NCBI GenBank assembly: GCA_965219635.1
Contig: OZ244783.1
Location: 248,001-312,000, forward strand
Length of the DNA stretch: 64,000 nt
Source of the DNA: JAPOXR01 sp965219635
Lineage (GTDB): Bacteria; Pseudomonadota; Alphaproteobacteria; Rhodobacterales; Rhodobacteraceae
Reading direction: 5' to 3'
Shown here: piece after piece, positions 52,154-61,114 of the stretch
Numbering within the stretch: position 1 is the first letter of the stretch
Layout of the letters: every line of letters starts with the position of its first letter
Notes under the pieces: model-generated
Told to the model about the DNA's origin: nothing
Database searches by the model: none
Seen by the model: the letters and a program-made list of their open reading frames with translations, nothing else
Program-made: the position numbers and the translations under genes

Positions 52154-53010
52154 TGGCTGCCGGAGCAGAAGCGGGCGCCAAGCAGTCCGGCAGGCCGTTG
52201 CGGACACTGACACCGATGCAGCGAATTCGCCGACTGGCGTCGTCAAGACCGGCCTCTGTCGCTGTCTATCTCATCATCATGTATCTGATCGTGCGCCTTT
52301 CGATGACTGGCGCCGAGGCAATGGGCTACAACTGGCAGTGGTACCGTATTCCCGACTACCTGTACCGGTTGACCGATGATGGCTTCCAATGGGGCGAAAT
52401 TGCGATCGGGTTGGTTAAGACGATCCAGCTTTCAGTCACGTCATTTGTCCTGGCAACGGTGCTGGGCCTGCTGCTGGCAATTCTGAGACTGTCCGGACTG
52501 GTCGTCGGCGGGGCGGTTTCGATTGCCTATCTCGAGTTCATCCGCAACATGCCGCTGCTGGTGCTGCTCTACCTGATCTATTACGTGATGGGACCGATAT
52601 TCCAGCTCAACCGATATACAGCCTCGGTTCTCTGTCTGGCGATTTACCATTCAGCGCTGATATCCGAGATTTTCCGTGCCGGCATCAATGCGATTGCAGT
52701 CGGCCAATGGGAAGCGGCCCGGTCGATCGGCATGTCGACGATGCAGTGCTACCGGTACATCATCCTGCCACAATCCGTGAAATTCATGCTGCCGCCATTG
52801 ACTGGCGAAGCAGTGCACCTGATCAAGAGTTCGGCAATCGTCAGCGTTATCGCGGTTGCCGAATTGACGACAATTGGCCGCAACCTGATTTCAGACACTT
52901 ACATGAGCTTTGAAATCTGGTTCACCGTTGCAGCGGTGTACATGGTGGTCACACTCATCTTGTCCGTTGGCGTTACCTACCTGGAGAAGCGCTATGCGGT
53001 CAGGACATAG
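52153..53010 (+). CDS. Polar amino acid ABC transporter permease 1
   Basis: 285 residues. A cytoplasmic N-terminus and an extra early membrane segment precede the HisM-like core (VKTIQLSVTSFVLATVLGLLL, then YLEFIRNMPLLVLLYLIYYV), with the EAA loop EAARSIGMSTMQCYRYIILPQ. It pairs with the second permease, encoded after the binding-protein gene, to form the channel. Confidence 0.93.
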   Translation: MAAGAEAGAKQSGRPLRTLTPMQRIRRLASSRPASVAVYLIIMYLIVRLSMTGAEAMGYNWQWYRIPDYLYRLTDDGFQWGEIAIGLVKTIQLSVTSFVLATVLGLLLAILRLSGLVVGGAVSIAYLEFIRNMPLLVLLYLIYYVMGPIFQLNRYTASVLCLAIYHSALISEIFRAGINAIAVGQWEAARSIGMSTMQCYRYIILPQSVKFMLPPLTGEAVHLIKSSAIVSVIAVAELTTIGRNLISDTYMSFEIWFTVAAVYMVVTLILSVGVTYLEKRYAVRT

Positions 53011-53046
53011 GGGCAGCGACCCCGATTAACCCAAAGGAGTTATATC

Positions 53047-53880
53047 ATGAGAGTATCCAGACGTTTCATAGGGGCGGTTGCTGCGGGGGCCATAGCGACC
53101 TGCGTGGCGCTCCCGTCTTTCGCCCAGTCAGCAGCCCAGTCGCTGAGCAGCGAGAGTGTGATCGAGACCATCAAGAAGCGCGGCGTGATCAAGATCGGCC
53201 TGTCGCTCTTCGTCCCGTGGTCCATGCGCGACAAGAATGGCGAACTCATCGGCTTTGAACTGGATGTCGGGCGCAAGCTCGCCGAGGATATGGGTGTGGA
53301 TGTGGAATTCGTGCCCACAGCTTGGGACGGCATCATTCCGGCCCTGGTGGCAGGCAAGTTCGACGTGATTATCAGCGGCATGTCGATGACTGCGCAGCGC
53401 AACCTGACAATCAACTTCTCGGATGCCTACGCGTTTTCCGGGCTGACGATCCTTGCAAACCGGCAAATGACGGAAGGATTCAGCATTGAAGACTACAACA
53501 GTCCAGATGTGATTTTCACCGCCAGAAGGGGCGCAACTCCGGCAACGGTGATTGCGAAGCAGTTCCCCAACGCGCAACTGCTTCAGTTCGACGAGGATGG
53601 CGCTTCAGCGCAAGAGGTTCTCAACGGGCAGGCGCATGCAACAATGGCTGCTCAGCCAACGCCAGCGCGCGAAGCAAGGAACTACCCGGAAACTCTCTAT
53701 GTTCCGTTCGAAGTTTTGTATGACCAAAGAGGAGAAGCGTTCGCAGTGCGCAAGGGTGATCCGGATGCGCTCAACTTCTTCAATAACTGGATCGCACAGA
53801 ACTGGAGGACTGGCTGGCTGAAGGAACGCCACGACTACTGGTTCACTACCGAAGACTGGGCCGATCAGGTTACCCAGTAA
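53047..53880 (+). CDS. Amino acid ABC transporter substrate-binding protein (family 3)
   Basis: 277 residues. The signal peptide ends near LPSFA. Family 3 features are GVIKIGLSLFVPWSMRDKNGEL, IGFELDVGRKLAEDMGVDVEFV, the AWDGIIPALVAGKFDVIISGMS strand, and RNLTINFSDAYAFSG. It captures a polar amino acid in the periplasm. An AAAGGAG site precedes the ATG. A strong hairpin follows the stop. Confidence 0.94.
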   Translation: MRVSRRFIGAVAAGAIATCVALPSFAQSAAQSLSSESVIETIKKRGVIKIGLSLFVPWSMRDKNGELIGFELDVGRKLAEDMGVDVEFVPTAWDGIIPALVAGKFDVIISGMSMTAQRNLTINFSDAYAFSGLTILANRQMTEGFSIEDYNSPDVIFTARRGATPATVIAKQFPNAQLLQFDEDGASAQEVLNGQAHATMAAQPTPAREARNYPETLYVPFEVLYDQRGEAFAVRKGDPDALNFFNNWIAQNWRTGWLKERHDYWFTTEDWADQVTQ

Positions 53881-53889
53881 TTGATTGCA

Positions 53890-53915
53890 GGCCCGCCGCG
53901 AACCAGCGGCGGGCC
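53890..53915 (+). other. Intercistronic hairpin after the amino acid binding-protein gene
   Basis: GGCCCGCCGC (53890-53899), loop GAACCA, GCGGCGGGCC (53906-53915): a perfect 10-bp GC stem nine bases after the stop. There is no T-run. It is the strongest of the five hairpins that follow binding-protein genes in this window. Confidence 0.6.
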
Positions 53916-53948
53916 AACCACTCTGGACCGGCCAACGGGAACAGCTGA

Positions 53949-54833
53949 ATGCGCCGCTTCTTCAAACGCCTGCACTGGATGGACTTTGTCATAGTTGCAG
54001 TGCTGGTCATCTTCTTCGGCTATGTGTGGCAACAGATCGAAGGAACGCTGAACTACAACTGGCGTTGGGAGTTGATCCCGAACTATCTGTTCCGCTACGA
54101 CGGGGAAGAAGGCCGCTGGGTTGCCAATGTTCTTGTGCTGGGCCTGATCACGACCATCCGGATCAGCATCTATGCGAGCATACTGGCGCTTGTGTTCGGG
54201 ATAATACTCGGCGTCGCCCGCACGGCGAAGAGCCTGACTGTCCGGATGCTGGCGCGTACCTATCTCGAGTTCCTCAGGAACATCCCGCCGGTCGTGGTCA
54301 TCTTCATTTTCTTTTTCTTCCTTTCCGAGCAGTTGATTGCGGCGCTCAATATAGAAGGGTGGGCGCGTGGAATTGCCCGTCAGGAGAATAACGGAGTATG
54401 GGAGTTCTTCTTCGGCGACATGCGCAGGTTTCCTTCCCTGATCTCGGGCGTGATCGTGCTGGCGTTGTTCGAGAGCGCTTTCGTCGGCGAGATCGTCCGG
54501 GCAGGCATCGAGTCGATCAACCGGGGCCAATTGGAAGCATCGCGCTCCCTTGGCATGACGTGGCTCGATGAGCTGCGTTTCATAGTACTGCCACAGGCCT
54601 TGAAGAAGGTCCTGCCACCCATGGCCAACCAGTTCATCAGCTTGATCAAGGATAGTGCGATCATTTCGCTGATTTCGGTTCAGGATCTCACGCTCAGGAC
54701 CGTTGAGCTAGCGAACTCCACGCGGCTGACATTCGAGGCCTGGATTACAACGGCGGCGCTATATTTCGGTCTCTGTTTCAGCCTTTCGATGCTGTTCAAC
54801 TACCTGGAAAATCGCAAGAAGATCCAACGCTGA
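53949..54833 (+). CDS. Polar amino acid ABC transporter permease 2
   Basis: 294 residues. It has the same fold as permease 1: VLGLITTIRISIYASILALVFG, TYLEFLRNIPPVVVIFIFFFF, and the EAA loop EASRSLGMTWLDELRFIVLPQALKK split between two helices. An insertion of about 30 residues after the third segment carries a hydrophilic loop. It completes the heterodimeric channel. It is the last gene of the operon. Confidence 0.93.
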   Translation: MRRFFKRLHWMDFVIVAVLVIFFGYVWQQIEGTLNYNWRWELIPNYLFRYDGEEGRWVANVLVLGLITTIRISIYASILALVFGIILGVARTAKSLTVRMLARTYLEFLRNIPPVVVIFIFFFFLSEQLIAALNIEGWARGIARQENNGVWEFFFGDMRRFPSLISGVIVLALFESAFVGEIVRAGIESINRGQLEASRSLGMTWLDELRFIVLPQALKKVLPPMANQFISLIKDSAIISLISVQDLTLRTVELANSTRLTFEAWITTAALYFGLCFSLSMLFNYLENRKKIQR

Positions 54834-54873
54834 CGGCTTCTGCGAGTCGCTTCACTATCCAGTCTGCATCAGC

Positions 54874-55215
54874 TTATGCCAGGTTAGCCGCCGCAAGCCA
54901 GGTTTCCCTGAATTCTGCGGTAATCCGGTTGTGAATCCGGCCTGATTTACAAGTTGTACTTCGTTTGCCGAGTCCAAGTTCCCTACAGCGTTTGACGGCT
55001 TGTTTGGCTATCTTGGCGGGATTTCCAGCGCCTGAGAATATCTCAATCTTGATCGGCATACTACGAAAGCGCCGTCTCAGTGTACTGCTGTAGGAAGGTT
55101 CGGTCTGTTTTCCTTCCAGAACGAGCACGCAAAATTGATTGGGATATTGTCGAGACTCTCCTTTGGCTGGTTCTTCAGCAACTCTACCATTTCTTCGTCC
55201 ACTCTTGTGCGCCAC
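54874..55215 (-). pseudogene. Truncated RloB-like protein
   Basis: From GTG at 55215, with AGGAG seven bases before it, the frame gives 113 residues. The N-terminal half is RloB-like: a basic start VAHKSGRRNGRVAEEPAKGE, then CVLVLEGKQTEPSY and FSGAGNPAKIAKQAVKRC. RloB proteins are normally about 200 residues, with a second half carrying further acidic residues and a NPCFELWLL-like end, which is missing here. After about residue 85 the sequence loses similarity. It overlaps the end of the upstream ATPase gene in another frame. It may be non-functional. Confidence 0.65.
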
Positions 55216-56479
55216 AAGGTGCTCCTGGCAGAATGGACGGCACCCCTCCATAGCGCCCCTGAAGATAACCCTTTTCCAGGTCGTCGCCCTTGCGAGTTCG
55301 AAAGTCGGTCAGTGGAAATATCTGGCTTGCTCCGGACATGTCCTTTTCCACAAACCAAACCTGATCCCGACGGAGTAGCGGGGATTGGAGCAACTGTGTG
55401 TCATGGGTCGTTGCAATCAGCTGGGCGCCATGTGGGTTGGTCGTCCGGGAGCAGAACAATGCCAAGACCTCTTCGGCAGCGGCAGTATGGAGACTTGCAT
55501 CCAGCTCGTCGATACATATCGGAACGCCCTTATCCAGTGCGCGAAACACATAGCCTAGCATTACCAGCAAACGACGTGTACCCGCGCTTTCGCTATCCAA
55601 GTTCAGATAGACGGTTTTCTTGTCTGCGACGCGATGCCCCAATTCGAAGTTGCCCCTGTTTTCTGATGTTTCTGCGTCAGTCCCATTTGGCCGGATAGTG
55701 GCAGTTTCACGTACTGTGCTCGTTTCGGGAATCATGGTGTGTGCGTATTCTGGAACCTCGAGTTCTTTGCGTCGGAAATCGACTATTCCTGTGTCAATCC
55801 TGTCAAGAAAGTCGATTGCTCGCCTGTCTGGTTCGCTTTTGCCAAGGTGTGACGAAACTGTGTCACCAGGAGTGAACGCCCCCATAACGCCTTGGATTGA
55901 ACCAAAGTAAGAATATAGACTGGATAGCTGCTTGTGACCGTTTTGCGCTGCGGCGGATAAGAAAAGGCTGTTTGGCCGGACCAGTTCGGAGATCGTCCTG
56001 TTTTTGCCAGACAGTGAGCGACCGAAGTCAAACTGCGTACCGTCTCGTTCAAACAGCATCCTGCTGCGCGCCTTGGGAAATGCGTAGAGCCACTCGGACA
56101 GGAAGGCATCGTCCGACATTTCAAATCCGTAGTGGTGTCGTACGCCATCGATTACGAAATCGACGTCAAAACTCGTCCGGTTCTCGGAACATGCTGGGTT
56201 CAGCGCGAAAGGCCGACTGAAGGGAACCCCGCTCCCGGGCTCACCCCTCTGGTGACTGAACATAACCAGCCACCTGAATGCGCTGATCGATTCCAGAAAG
56301 TTGGTCTTGCCCGATGCGTTGGCACCATAGATCAATACCGTCGGCAGCGCCGACCCAGTGGGAGAGACGGGGCAATCAATCAACCCCTCACGAGCGTCTC
56401 TTAGCGAAGACGCCACTAATACCAATTCCTGCCGGTCACGCATCGAGAGGCGATTGGTGACTCCAAACCGCAACATCAT
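55184..56479 (-). CDS. RloA-like AAA ATPase (COG1106 type), candidate defence ATPase
   Basis: 431 residues from the ATG at 56479, preceded by a GGAG site. The ABC-type ATP site is split as usual: Walker A GANASGKTN (52-60), then a long coiled or helical insertion, a signature-like region LDSESAGTRRLLVMLGYV, Walker B PICIDELDASLHT and a final His in ATTHDTQLL. Such ATPases occur with RloB-like partners in abortive-infection-type loci. The C-terminal 15 residues differ from the family pattern, where the frame runs into rloB. The partner here is truncated. Confidence 0.78.
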   Translation of the reverse strand: MMLRFGVTNRLSMRDRQELVLVASSLRDAREGLIDCPVSPTGSALPTVLIYGANASGKTNFLESISAFRWLVMFSHQRGEPGSGVPFSRPFALNPACSENRTSFDVDFVIDGVRHHYGFEMSDDAFLSEWLYAFPKARSRMLFERDGTQFDFGRSLSGKNRTISELVRPNSLFLSAAAQNGHKQLSSLYSYFGSIQGVMGAFTPGDTVSSHLGKSEPDRRAIDFLDRIDTGIVDFRRKELEVPEYAHTMIPETSTVRETATIRPNGTDAETSENRGNFELGHRVADKKTVYLNLDSESAGTRRLLVMLGYVFRALDKGVPICIDELDASLHTAAAEEVLALFCSRTTNPHGAQLIATTHDTQLLQSPLLRRDQVWFVEKDMSGASQIFPLTDFRTRKGDDLEKGYLQGRYGGVPSILPGAPCGAQEWTKKW

Positions 56480-56658
56480 GGCCGTTTCTCCAGATTGCAG
56501 AACACTAGCGGAATTTGCAAAGGAAATGCAAATTTCCGGCACAATTGTGGGTAAGGCAACATGTGTGATGGCCCTAAATGCACTGACGTACGATTCTGAA
56601 TCCTCCGCAGTGTTGCCCTTTGACGGAGCAGCAACCAGTCGAACGCGCCGCCAACGTA

Positions 56659-57699
56659 CTATGTCCGGCCGCTTTTCGCCTTCTGCTCGGCACCGATGAG
56701 TGTCTCAAGCGACTTCCGGAACAGCTTGGCTCCAGCATCAAGGCCCAGATCAATGTTTGGGGTCTTGCGATTGTTCATGCCTGCATGAACGGCGACCAGG
56801 ACGTCGCGATCCTCTTCGAATGCCATGCGGGCGCCTTCGTTCATCCTCTCGGAGATTGCCCGGTCATCAGGGTCCGTATTCCGATGCTGGAACCAGAAGT
56901 AGCGGGTCCGGTTCTCATCCAAGGGGGTCATGAAGTTGTAAGAAATGTTCACATAGGTCTCATCGACCGGAGGCTTGCCAGGCCCGCCGGTGCCAGCGGG
57001 CGTATACACTGATTTGTTCAATCCGATTGCCGGATGGCACATCTCATAGTGCTGCAACCGGTCGCACTCTCCTTCAAACTTGACCAGATCGGCGTAATAG
57101 GGAGAGGGCATGCCGCCGTGAATCCATCGCCAGACGATGACTCCACGGCCGGTCCTGTCCACCTGCAGAGGGCTGTCATCGGTGCCGGCACCGGCAAACG
57201 AGGTCACGTGAACCCAGGCGACATGGCTTGGGTCAAGCAGGTTGTCAGCTACCCACAGGTAGTTGCAGTCAATGTCCAGGACGCCACCATCGGTCATTCC
57301 CCATGACTCGTTATCGAAGTTCTCGATCGGGAATATCAGATCAGGATCGGCCGCCGCGGGATCCCCCATCCAAATCCAGAGAAACCTGTAACGGTCGACA
57401 ACCGGGTAGGACTTGACCCTTGCCCTGGTTGGAATTCGCTCCGGCTGAGTGGGGGCAGCAATGCAGCGTCCCGAGCCGTCGAATGTCAGCCCATGATATC
57501 CGCACTCGATGGCATCACCCTTGATGCGTCCCTGGGATAGGGGCAGTTTCCTGTGCGGGCAGGCATTCTCAAGGGCAACGGGTTGTCCGTCTGCCTTCCG
57601 GTAGAAGACGATGGACTCTTCAAGAAGCATTTCTGCCCTGAGATTGCGGTCAAAGTCCTTGCTCCACCCTGCAACGTACCAGGCATTTCTGAGAAACAT
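56659..57699 (-). CDS. Rieske-type aromatic ring-hydroxylating or demethylating oxygenase, large subunit
   Basis: 346 residues. The Rieske ligands are Cys47/His49 and Cys66/His69 (CPHRKLPLSQ, then CGYHG). The mononuclear iron site is seen in ADNLLDPSHVAWVH with His159 and His164, bridged by Asp152. The size and the start MFLRNAWYVAGW resemble vanillate O-demethylase oxygenases. It needs a reductase, and none is adjacent. It lies 432 bases downstream of the second peptide-type ABC operon on the same strand. Confidence 0.9.
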   Translation of the reverse strand: MFLRNAWYVAGWSKDFDRNLRAEMLLEESIVFYRKADGQPVALENACPHRKLPLSQGRIKGDAIECGYHGLTFDGSGRCIAAPTQPERIPTRARVKSYPVVDRYRFLWIWMGDPAAADPDLIFPIENFDNESWGMTDGGVLDIDCNYLWVADNLLDPSHVAWVHVTSFAGAGTDDSPLQVDRTGRGVIVWRWIHGGMPSPYYADLVKFEGECDRLQHYEMCHPAIGLNKSVYTPAGTGGPGKPPVDETYVNISYNFMTPLDENRTRYFWFQHRNTDPDDRAISERMNEGARMAFEEDRDVLVAVHAGMNNRKTPNIDLGLDAGAKLFRKSLETLIGAEQKAKSGRT

Positions 57700-58131
57700 G
57701 CGACCTCCTGAGTTTCGGTTGCTCTGCCCGATTTCATCGGTCAGGTCAGCAGACCTGCCGTGCTGTCCATGCTGCCTGCCCAGTTGCTGAACTCATGCGA
57801 TTTTCGGCACGGGCGCAGGACGGAATCGGTCTATTCTATTGGACCAATACAACAATCCGCTGGTGAGACTAAACCGGCCTCAGTGTATTGTGGCTTGTTG
57901 CGTGAAGGGACATCACTGCGAAAATGTCCGGCAGCCGACAATCCGTCTGGGGCTGGCGGGCACGGGCGCCACAAGTGGCTGTGGACAGCCGTAAAGCCAT
58001 TAAAACGCAACTTTGCTGCCAGCTTGTTCTTTCGCCGATTATCGCCTTGGTTTCTGATAGAGTCTGACTGGTTCAATCGACTCTGCGGCTCAGGCACAAT
58101 TGTAGTCGTAGGGCGGTCGGCTTTCCCGCCG
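57700..58131. other. Spacer upstream of the Rieske oxygenase gene
   Basis: About 430 bases on the minus strand between the last transporter gene and the oxygenase. I see no gene. It holds the perfect palindrome TATTGGTCCAATA (minus strand, 57837-57849), with a -10-like TAGAAT beside it on the minus strand. It probably contains an oxygenase promoter. Confidence 0.45.
57837..57849 (-). promoter_or_regulatory. Candidate operator upstream of the Rieske oxygenase gene
   Basis: TATTGGTCCAATA is a 13-base inverted repeat with 6-bp arms around one central base. On the minus strand it is overlapped by TAGAAT, which resembles a -10 hexamer, about 138 bases before the oxygenase start. No clear -35 hexamer was found. 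The regulator is not in the window. Confidence 0.35.
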
Positions 58132-59178
58132 CTACGCTCCAAGTGGCTCTGCAAAGAAACATGCGCAAGGATGGCTGTTCAGGCGAATGGCAAGTTCTGG
58201 ACTTTCACTGGCGCATCGTGCCTGGGCCTTAACACATCGCGTGCGGAATCGGCACCCGCTAGGCGGGTCAATCGGGCTTGGCACCTCGCCCTCCAAAATG
58301 ATGCGATCCCTGCGGTCATTTGTACCGATTTCGGGCATCGCAGAAAGCAGAGCCTGTGTGTACGGATGCAGCGGGTTGTTGTAGATGTCGTCCCATGAGC
58401 CAATCTCTACAATCTTGCCGAGATACATCACCGCAACCCGGTCGGAGAAATGGCGAACTATGGACAGGTCGTGGGCTATGAAGATGTAGGAAAGGCCGAA
58501 CTGCTCCTGGATCTCTTCAAGTAGATTGATGACCTGTGCCTGAATTGACACGTCCAGTGCCGAAACCGGCTCATCGCAGACAATGACCTCAGGATTGAGC
58601 GCAAGCGCCCGGGCTATGCCGATCCTCTGGCGCTGGCCACCGGAGAATTGATGCGGGAACCGGCCCGTATCGTCGGCGCGCAATCCAACACAGGTCAGCA
58701 GTTCCGCAACGCGTTCCTGCCTCTTTTCCTTCGGAACGACGTTCGGGAATATTGTCCATGGCTCACTGATGATCTGCCCAACTGTCATGCGAGGATTGAG
58801 CGACGCATAAGGATCCTGAAATATGATCTGGAGCTGGCAACGCCTTGCCCGCATGGCCCGAGGCGGCAGACGGGCGAGGTCTTCGCCACCGAACATCACT
58901 TGACCGCTGGTTGGCTCGACGAGCCGGAGGATCGCTCTCGCCAGTGTGGATTTACCGCAGCCGGACTCGCCGACGATCCCAAGAGTCTCCCCCCGGTGGA
59001 GCGTGAAGCTAACATCATCAACCGCCTTGACCTGGCGCTTGCCCCCAAACTGGCCGCCGGGCGCCGGATAGTGCTTGACCAGATTCCTGACCTCAAGGAT
59101 CGGTTCACCTGTATCCCGGCTTGATTGCGGAGAGGGTGCGAGTGCTGCAAGATCAGCCACCGGCAACCTCCGCCGCAA
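58132..59178 (-). CDS. Dipeptide ABC transporter ATP-binding protein (DppF type), system 2
   Basis: 348 residues. Walker A GESGCGKST, signature FSGGQRQRIGIARAL and Walker B VIVCDEPVSALDVS are complete, with the oligopeptide C-terminus carrying CRFRTRCVKAQARC. It overlaps the DppD-type gene upstream by 26 bases. It is the last transporter gene of the operon running from 63731. Confidence 0.93.
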   Translation of the reverse strand: MRRRLPVADLAALAPSPQSSRDTGEPILEVRNLVKHYPAPGGQFGGKRQVKAVDDVSFTLHRGETLGIVGESGCGKSTLARAILRLVEPTSGQVMFGGEDLARLPPRAMRARRCQLQIIFQDPYASLNPRMTVGQIISEPWTIFPNVVPKEKRQERVAELLTCVGLRADDTGRFPHQFSGGQRQRIGIARALALNPEVIVCDEPVSALDVSIQAQVINLLEEIQEQFGLSYIFIAHDLSIVRHFSDRVAVMYLGKIVEIGSWDDIYNNPLHPYTQALLSAMPEIGTNDRRDRIILEGEVPSPIDPPSGCRFRTRCVKAQARCASESPELAIRLNSHPCACFFAEPLGA

Positions 59179-60184
59179 AATGGCACGCGCTTCTGCGCAC
59201 AGGGGAAATCGTGGAATAGGCCGGGATCTGCTGGTTGCAGATGGGTTTTGACATTGGACATCGGGGCGCGAACACGCAGCCCTCGGGCAAGATGCTGAGT
59301 TTCGGCGGCGAGCCCGGGATCACAGCAAGTTTCCTGCCCTTCATGCCCTCTTGCGGGATCGAGTTCATTAGCCCGATCGTGTAGGGGTGGCCGGGTCCGG
59401 CAATCACTTCTGCTGTCGGGCCGGACTCCACTGGCCGGCCGCCATACATCACCATCAACCGGTCGGTATTCTCGGCGACCAGCGCAATGTCGTGGGTGAT
59501 GAGAATCAGCGACATGCCGGTCTGCGAACGCAGCCCGTCAAGCAGGCTCATGATCTGAGCCTGGACTGTCACATCAAGCGCGGTTGTCGGCTCGTCGGCG
59601 ATCAGGATTTCGGGCTCAAGTGCAATGGCAAGCGCAATCATGATCCGCTGGTTCATTCCACCAGAGAACTCGTACGGATAACTGTCCACACGTTGGCGCG
59701 CCGAGGGAATGCCGACGCGATCCATGAGAGCGATTGCCTTGGAGCGCGCATCCCGCTTGCTCGTTCCGGGCCTGTGCACCTGCAGCAGTTCGCATATCTG
59801 ATATCCGACTGTGAGACCCGGATTGAGCGAGGTGATTGCGTCCTGGTAGACCATTGCGATCCGGTCGCCGTGAATATTGCGCCTTGCGGATTGCGGCGCC
59901 TTTAGCAGGTCGGTCCCGCGATAGCTGATGGTTCCCTCGATCATTGCCGGAGGGCTTTCAAGCAAGCCCATCACTGCCCCTACACTGACACTCTTTCCCG
60001 AACCGGACTCGCCGAGGATACCGAGTGCTTCGCCCCGGTGTATCCAGAAGTTGACACCGTTGACCGCATGTACGGCGCCGCGCGGTGTCCTGAACTTCAC
60101 CGTCAGGTCGCGTACGTCGAGAATGGGATCCGTACCATTTCCCGGCGATGCGCATTCGCCGTGCGTCACATCAGCCATCGCCAT
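59153..60184 (-). CDS. Dipeptide ABC transporter ATP-binding protein (DppD type), system 2
   Basis: 343 residues from ATG 60184; an in-frame ATG at 60178 is equally possible. Walker A GESGSGKSV, signature FSGGMNQRIMIALAI and Walker B ILIADEPTTALDVT are present, and the C-terminus has CVFAPRCPMSKPIC. It overlaps the DppC-type gene by about 19 bases. It pairs with the DppF-type ATPase. Confidence 0.92.
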   Translation of the reverse strand: MAMADVTHGECASPGNGTDPILDVRDLTVKFRTPRGAVHAVNGVNFWIHRGEALGILGESGSGKSVSVGAVMGLLESPPAMIEGTISYRGTDLLKAPQSARRNIHGDRIAMVYQDAITSLNPGLTVGYQICELLQVHRPGTSKRDARSKAIALMDRVGIPSARQRVDSYPYEFSGGMNQRIMIALAIALEPEILIADEPTTALDVTVQAQIMSLLDGLRSQTGMSLILITHDIALVAENTDRLMVMYGGRPVESGPTAEVIAGPGHPYTIGLMNSIPQEGMKGRKLAVIPGSPPKLSILPEGCVFAPRCPMSKPICNQQIPAYSTISPVRRSACHFAAEVAGG

Positions 60185-61110
60185 CTCTGCACCGGATCCA
60201 TGATTGTTCTGAGCCAATTGGCAACGAGATTCAGACTGAGCGTTGTCAGGAAGATTGCCAGTCCAGGCAATGTGATCATCCACCATGCCTCGCGCAGGTA
60301 CTCCCTGCCTCTGGCAATCATCAGCCCCCAGGATGGTTCGGGCGGCAAGAGGCCAAATCCGAGGAAACTCAGCCCAGCTTCGGCGAGTACCAGCAAGGCG
60401 ACCTCCAGTGTCGCCAGCACGAGGATCGGAGACATCATGTTTGGAAGTATGTGGCGGAACATGATCCGCGTATCACTCGACCCGATGGCGCGCGCTGCCT
60501 CGACGAATGAAGACTCCCGCAGAGATAGAGTTATGCCGCGTGCGAGCCGCGCGTAGACAACCCAGCGCACCACCGCAAAGATGATGACCATGTTGACTAG
60601 CCCTCCACCTATTATGAAGAGCACGAACAGGGCTATCAGCAGGGACGGCACTGCCATGAAGGCATCCACGGCGCGCATTACTAGTGTTTCGATCCTGCCG
60701 CCATAATATCCTGCCAGCAATCCGAGCAGCGATCCGAGAGTGCCAGAAATCAGGACTGATATGGCTGCCACGAACAGGGAGGCACGCGCTCCGTAGATGA
60801 GTCTCGAAAGAATATCTCTTCCGAGGGCGTCTGTACCCAGCAGGTGCAGCTTTTCCGAACCATCCATGCCGGTAGCCGTCGAGAGTGGCGGCAACAGATT
60901 GGCGAAGATGTTCGGAAACAGGGGATCATGAGGCGCCACGAAATCGGCAAACACGGCGCTGAAGAACAGTGCAAAGAGATAGATTGCCGCCGTAAGGACA
61001 AGCAGGTCCCGGAATAGTGCCCGGAACATGTCGCGGAGGCCGACGCCGTCAACGCGCTCCTCGGCGTCGGTTGCCGATGGAGTGCCTTTTGCCTGCTTCA
61101 CGTCGCTCAT
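60166..61110 (-). CDS. Dipeptide/oligopeptide ABC transporter permease (DppC type), system 2
   Basis: 314 residues. The DppC pattern is clear: a cytoplasmic start, the first membrane segment, FVAPHDPLFPN, LLGTDALGRDILSRLIYGARASL and the EAA loop EAARAIGSSDTRIMFRHILPN. It forms the channel with the DppB-type protein, whose stop is five bases upstream. Confidence 0.93.
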   Translation of the reverse strand: MSDVKQAKGTPSATDAEERVDGVGLRDMFRALFRDLLVLTAAIYLFALFFSAVFADFVAPHDPLFPNIFANLLPPLSTATGMDGSEKLHLLGTDALGRDILSRLIYGARASLFVAAISVLISGTLGSLLGLLAGYYGGRIETLVMRAVDAFMAVPSLLIALFVLFIIGGGLVNMVIIFAVVRWVVYARLARGITLSLRESSFVEAARAIGSSDTRIMFRHILPNMMSPILVLATLEVALLVLAEAGLSFLGFGLLPPEPSWGLMIARGREYLREAWWMITLPGLAIFLTTLSLNLVANWLRTIMDPVQRWRWLM

Positions 61111-61114
61111 GTTC

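Noticed and set aside
57760..58398. A 212-codon plus-strand frame
   Set aside because: It spans an intergenic region and the antisense of the DppF-type gene, with no family pattern.
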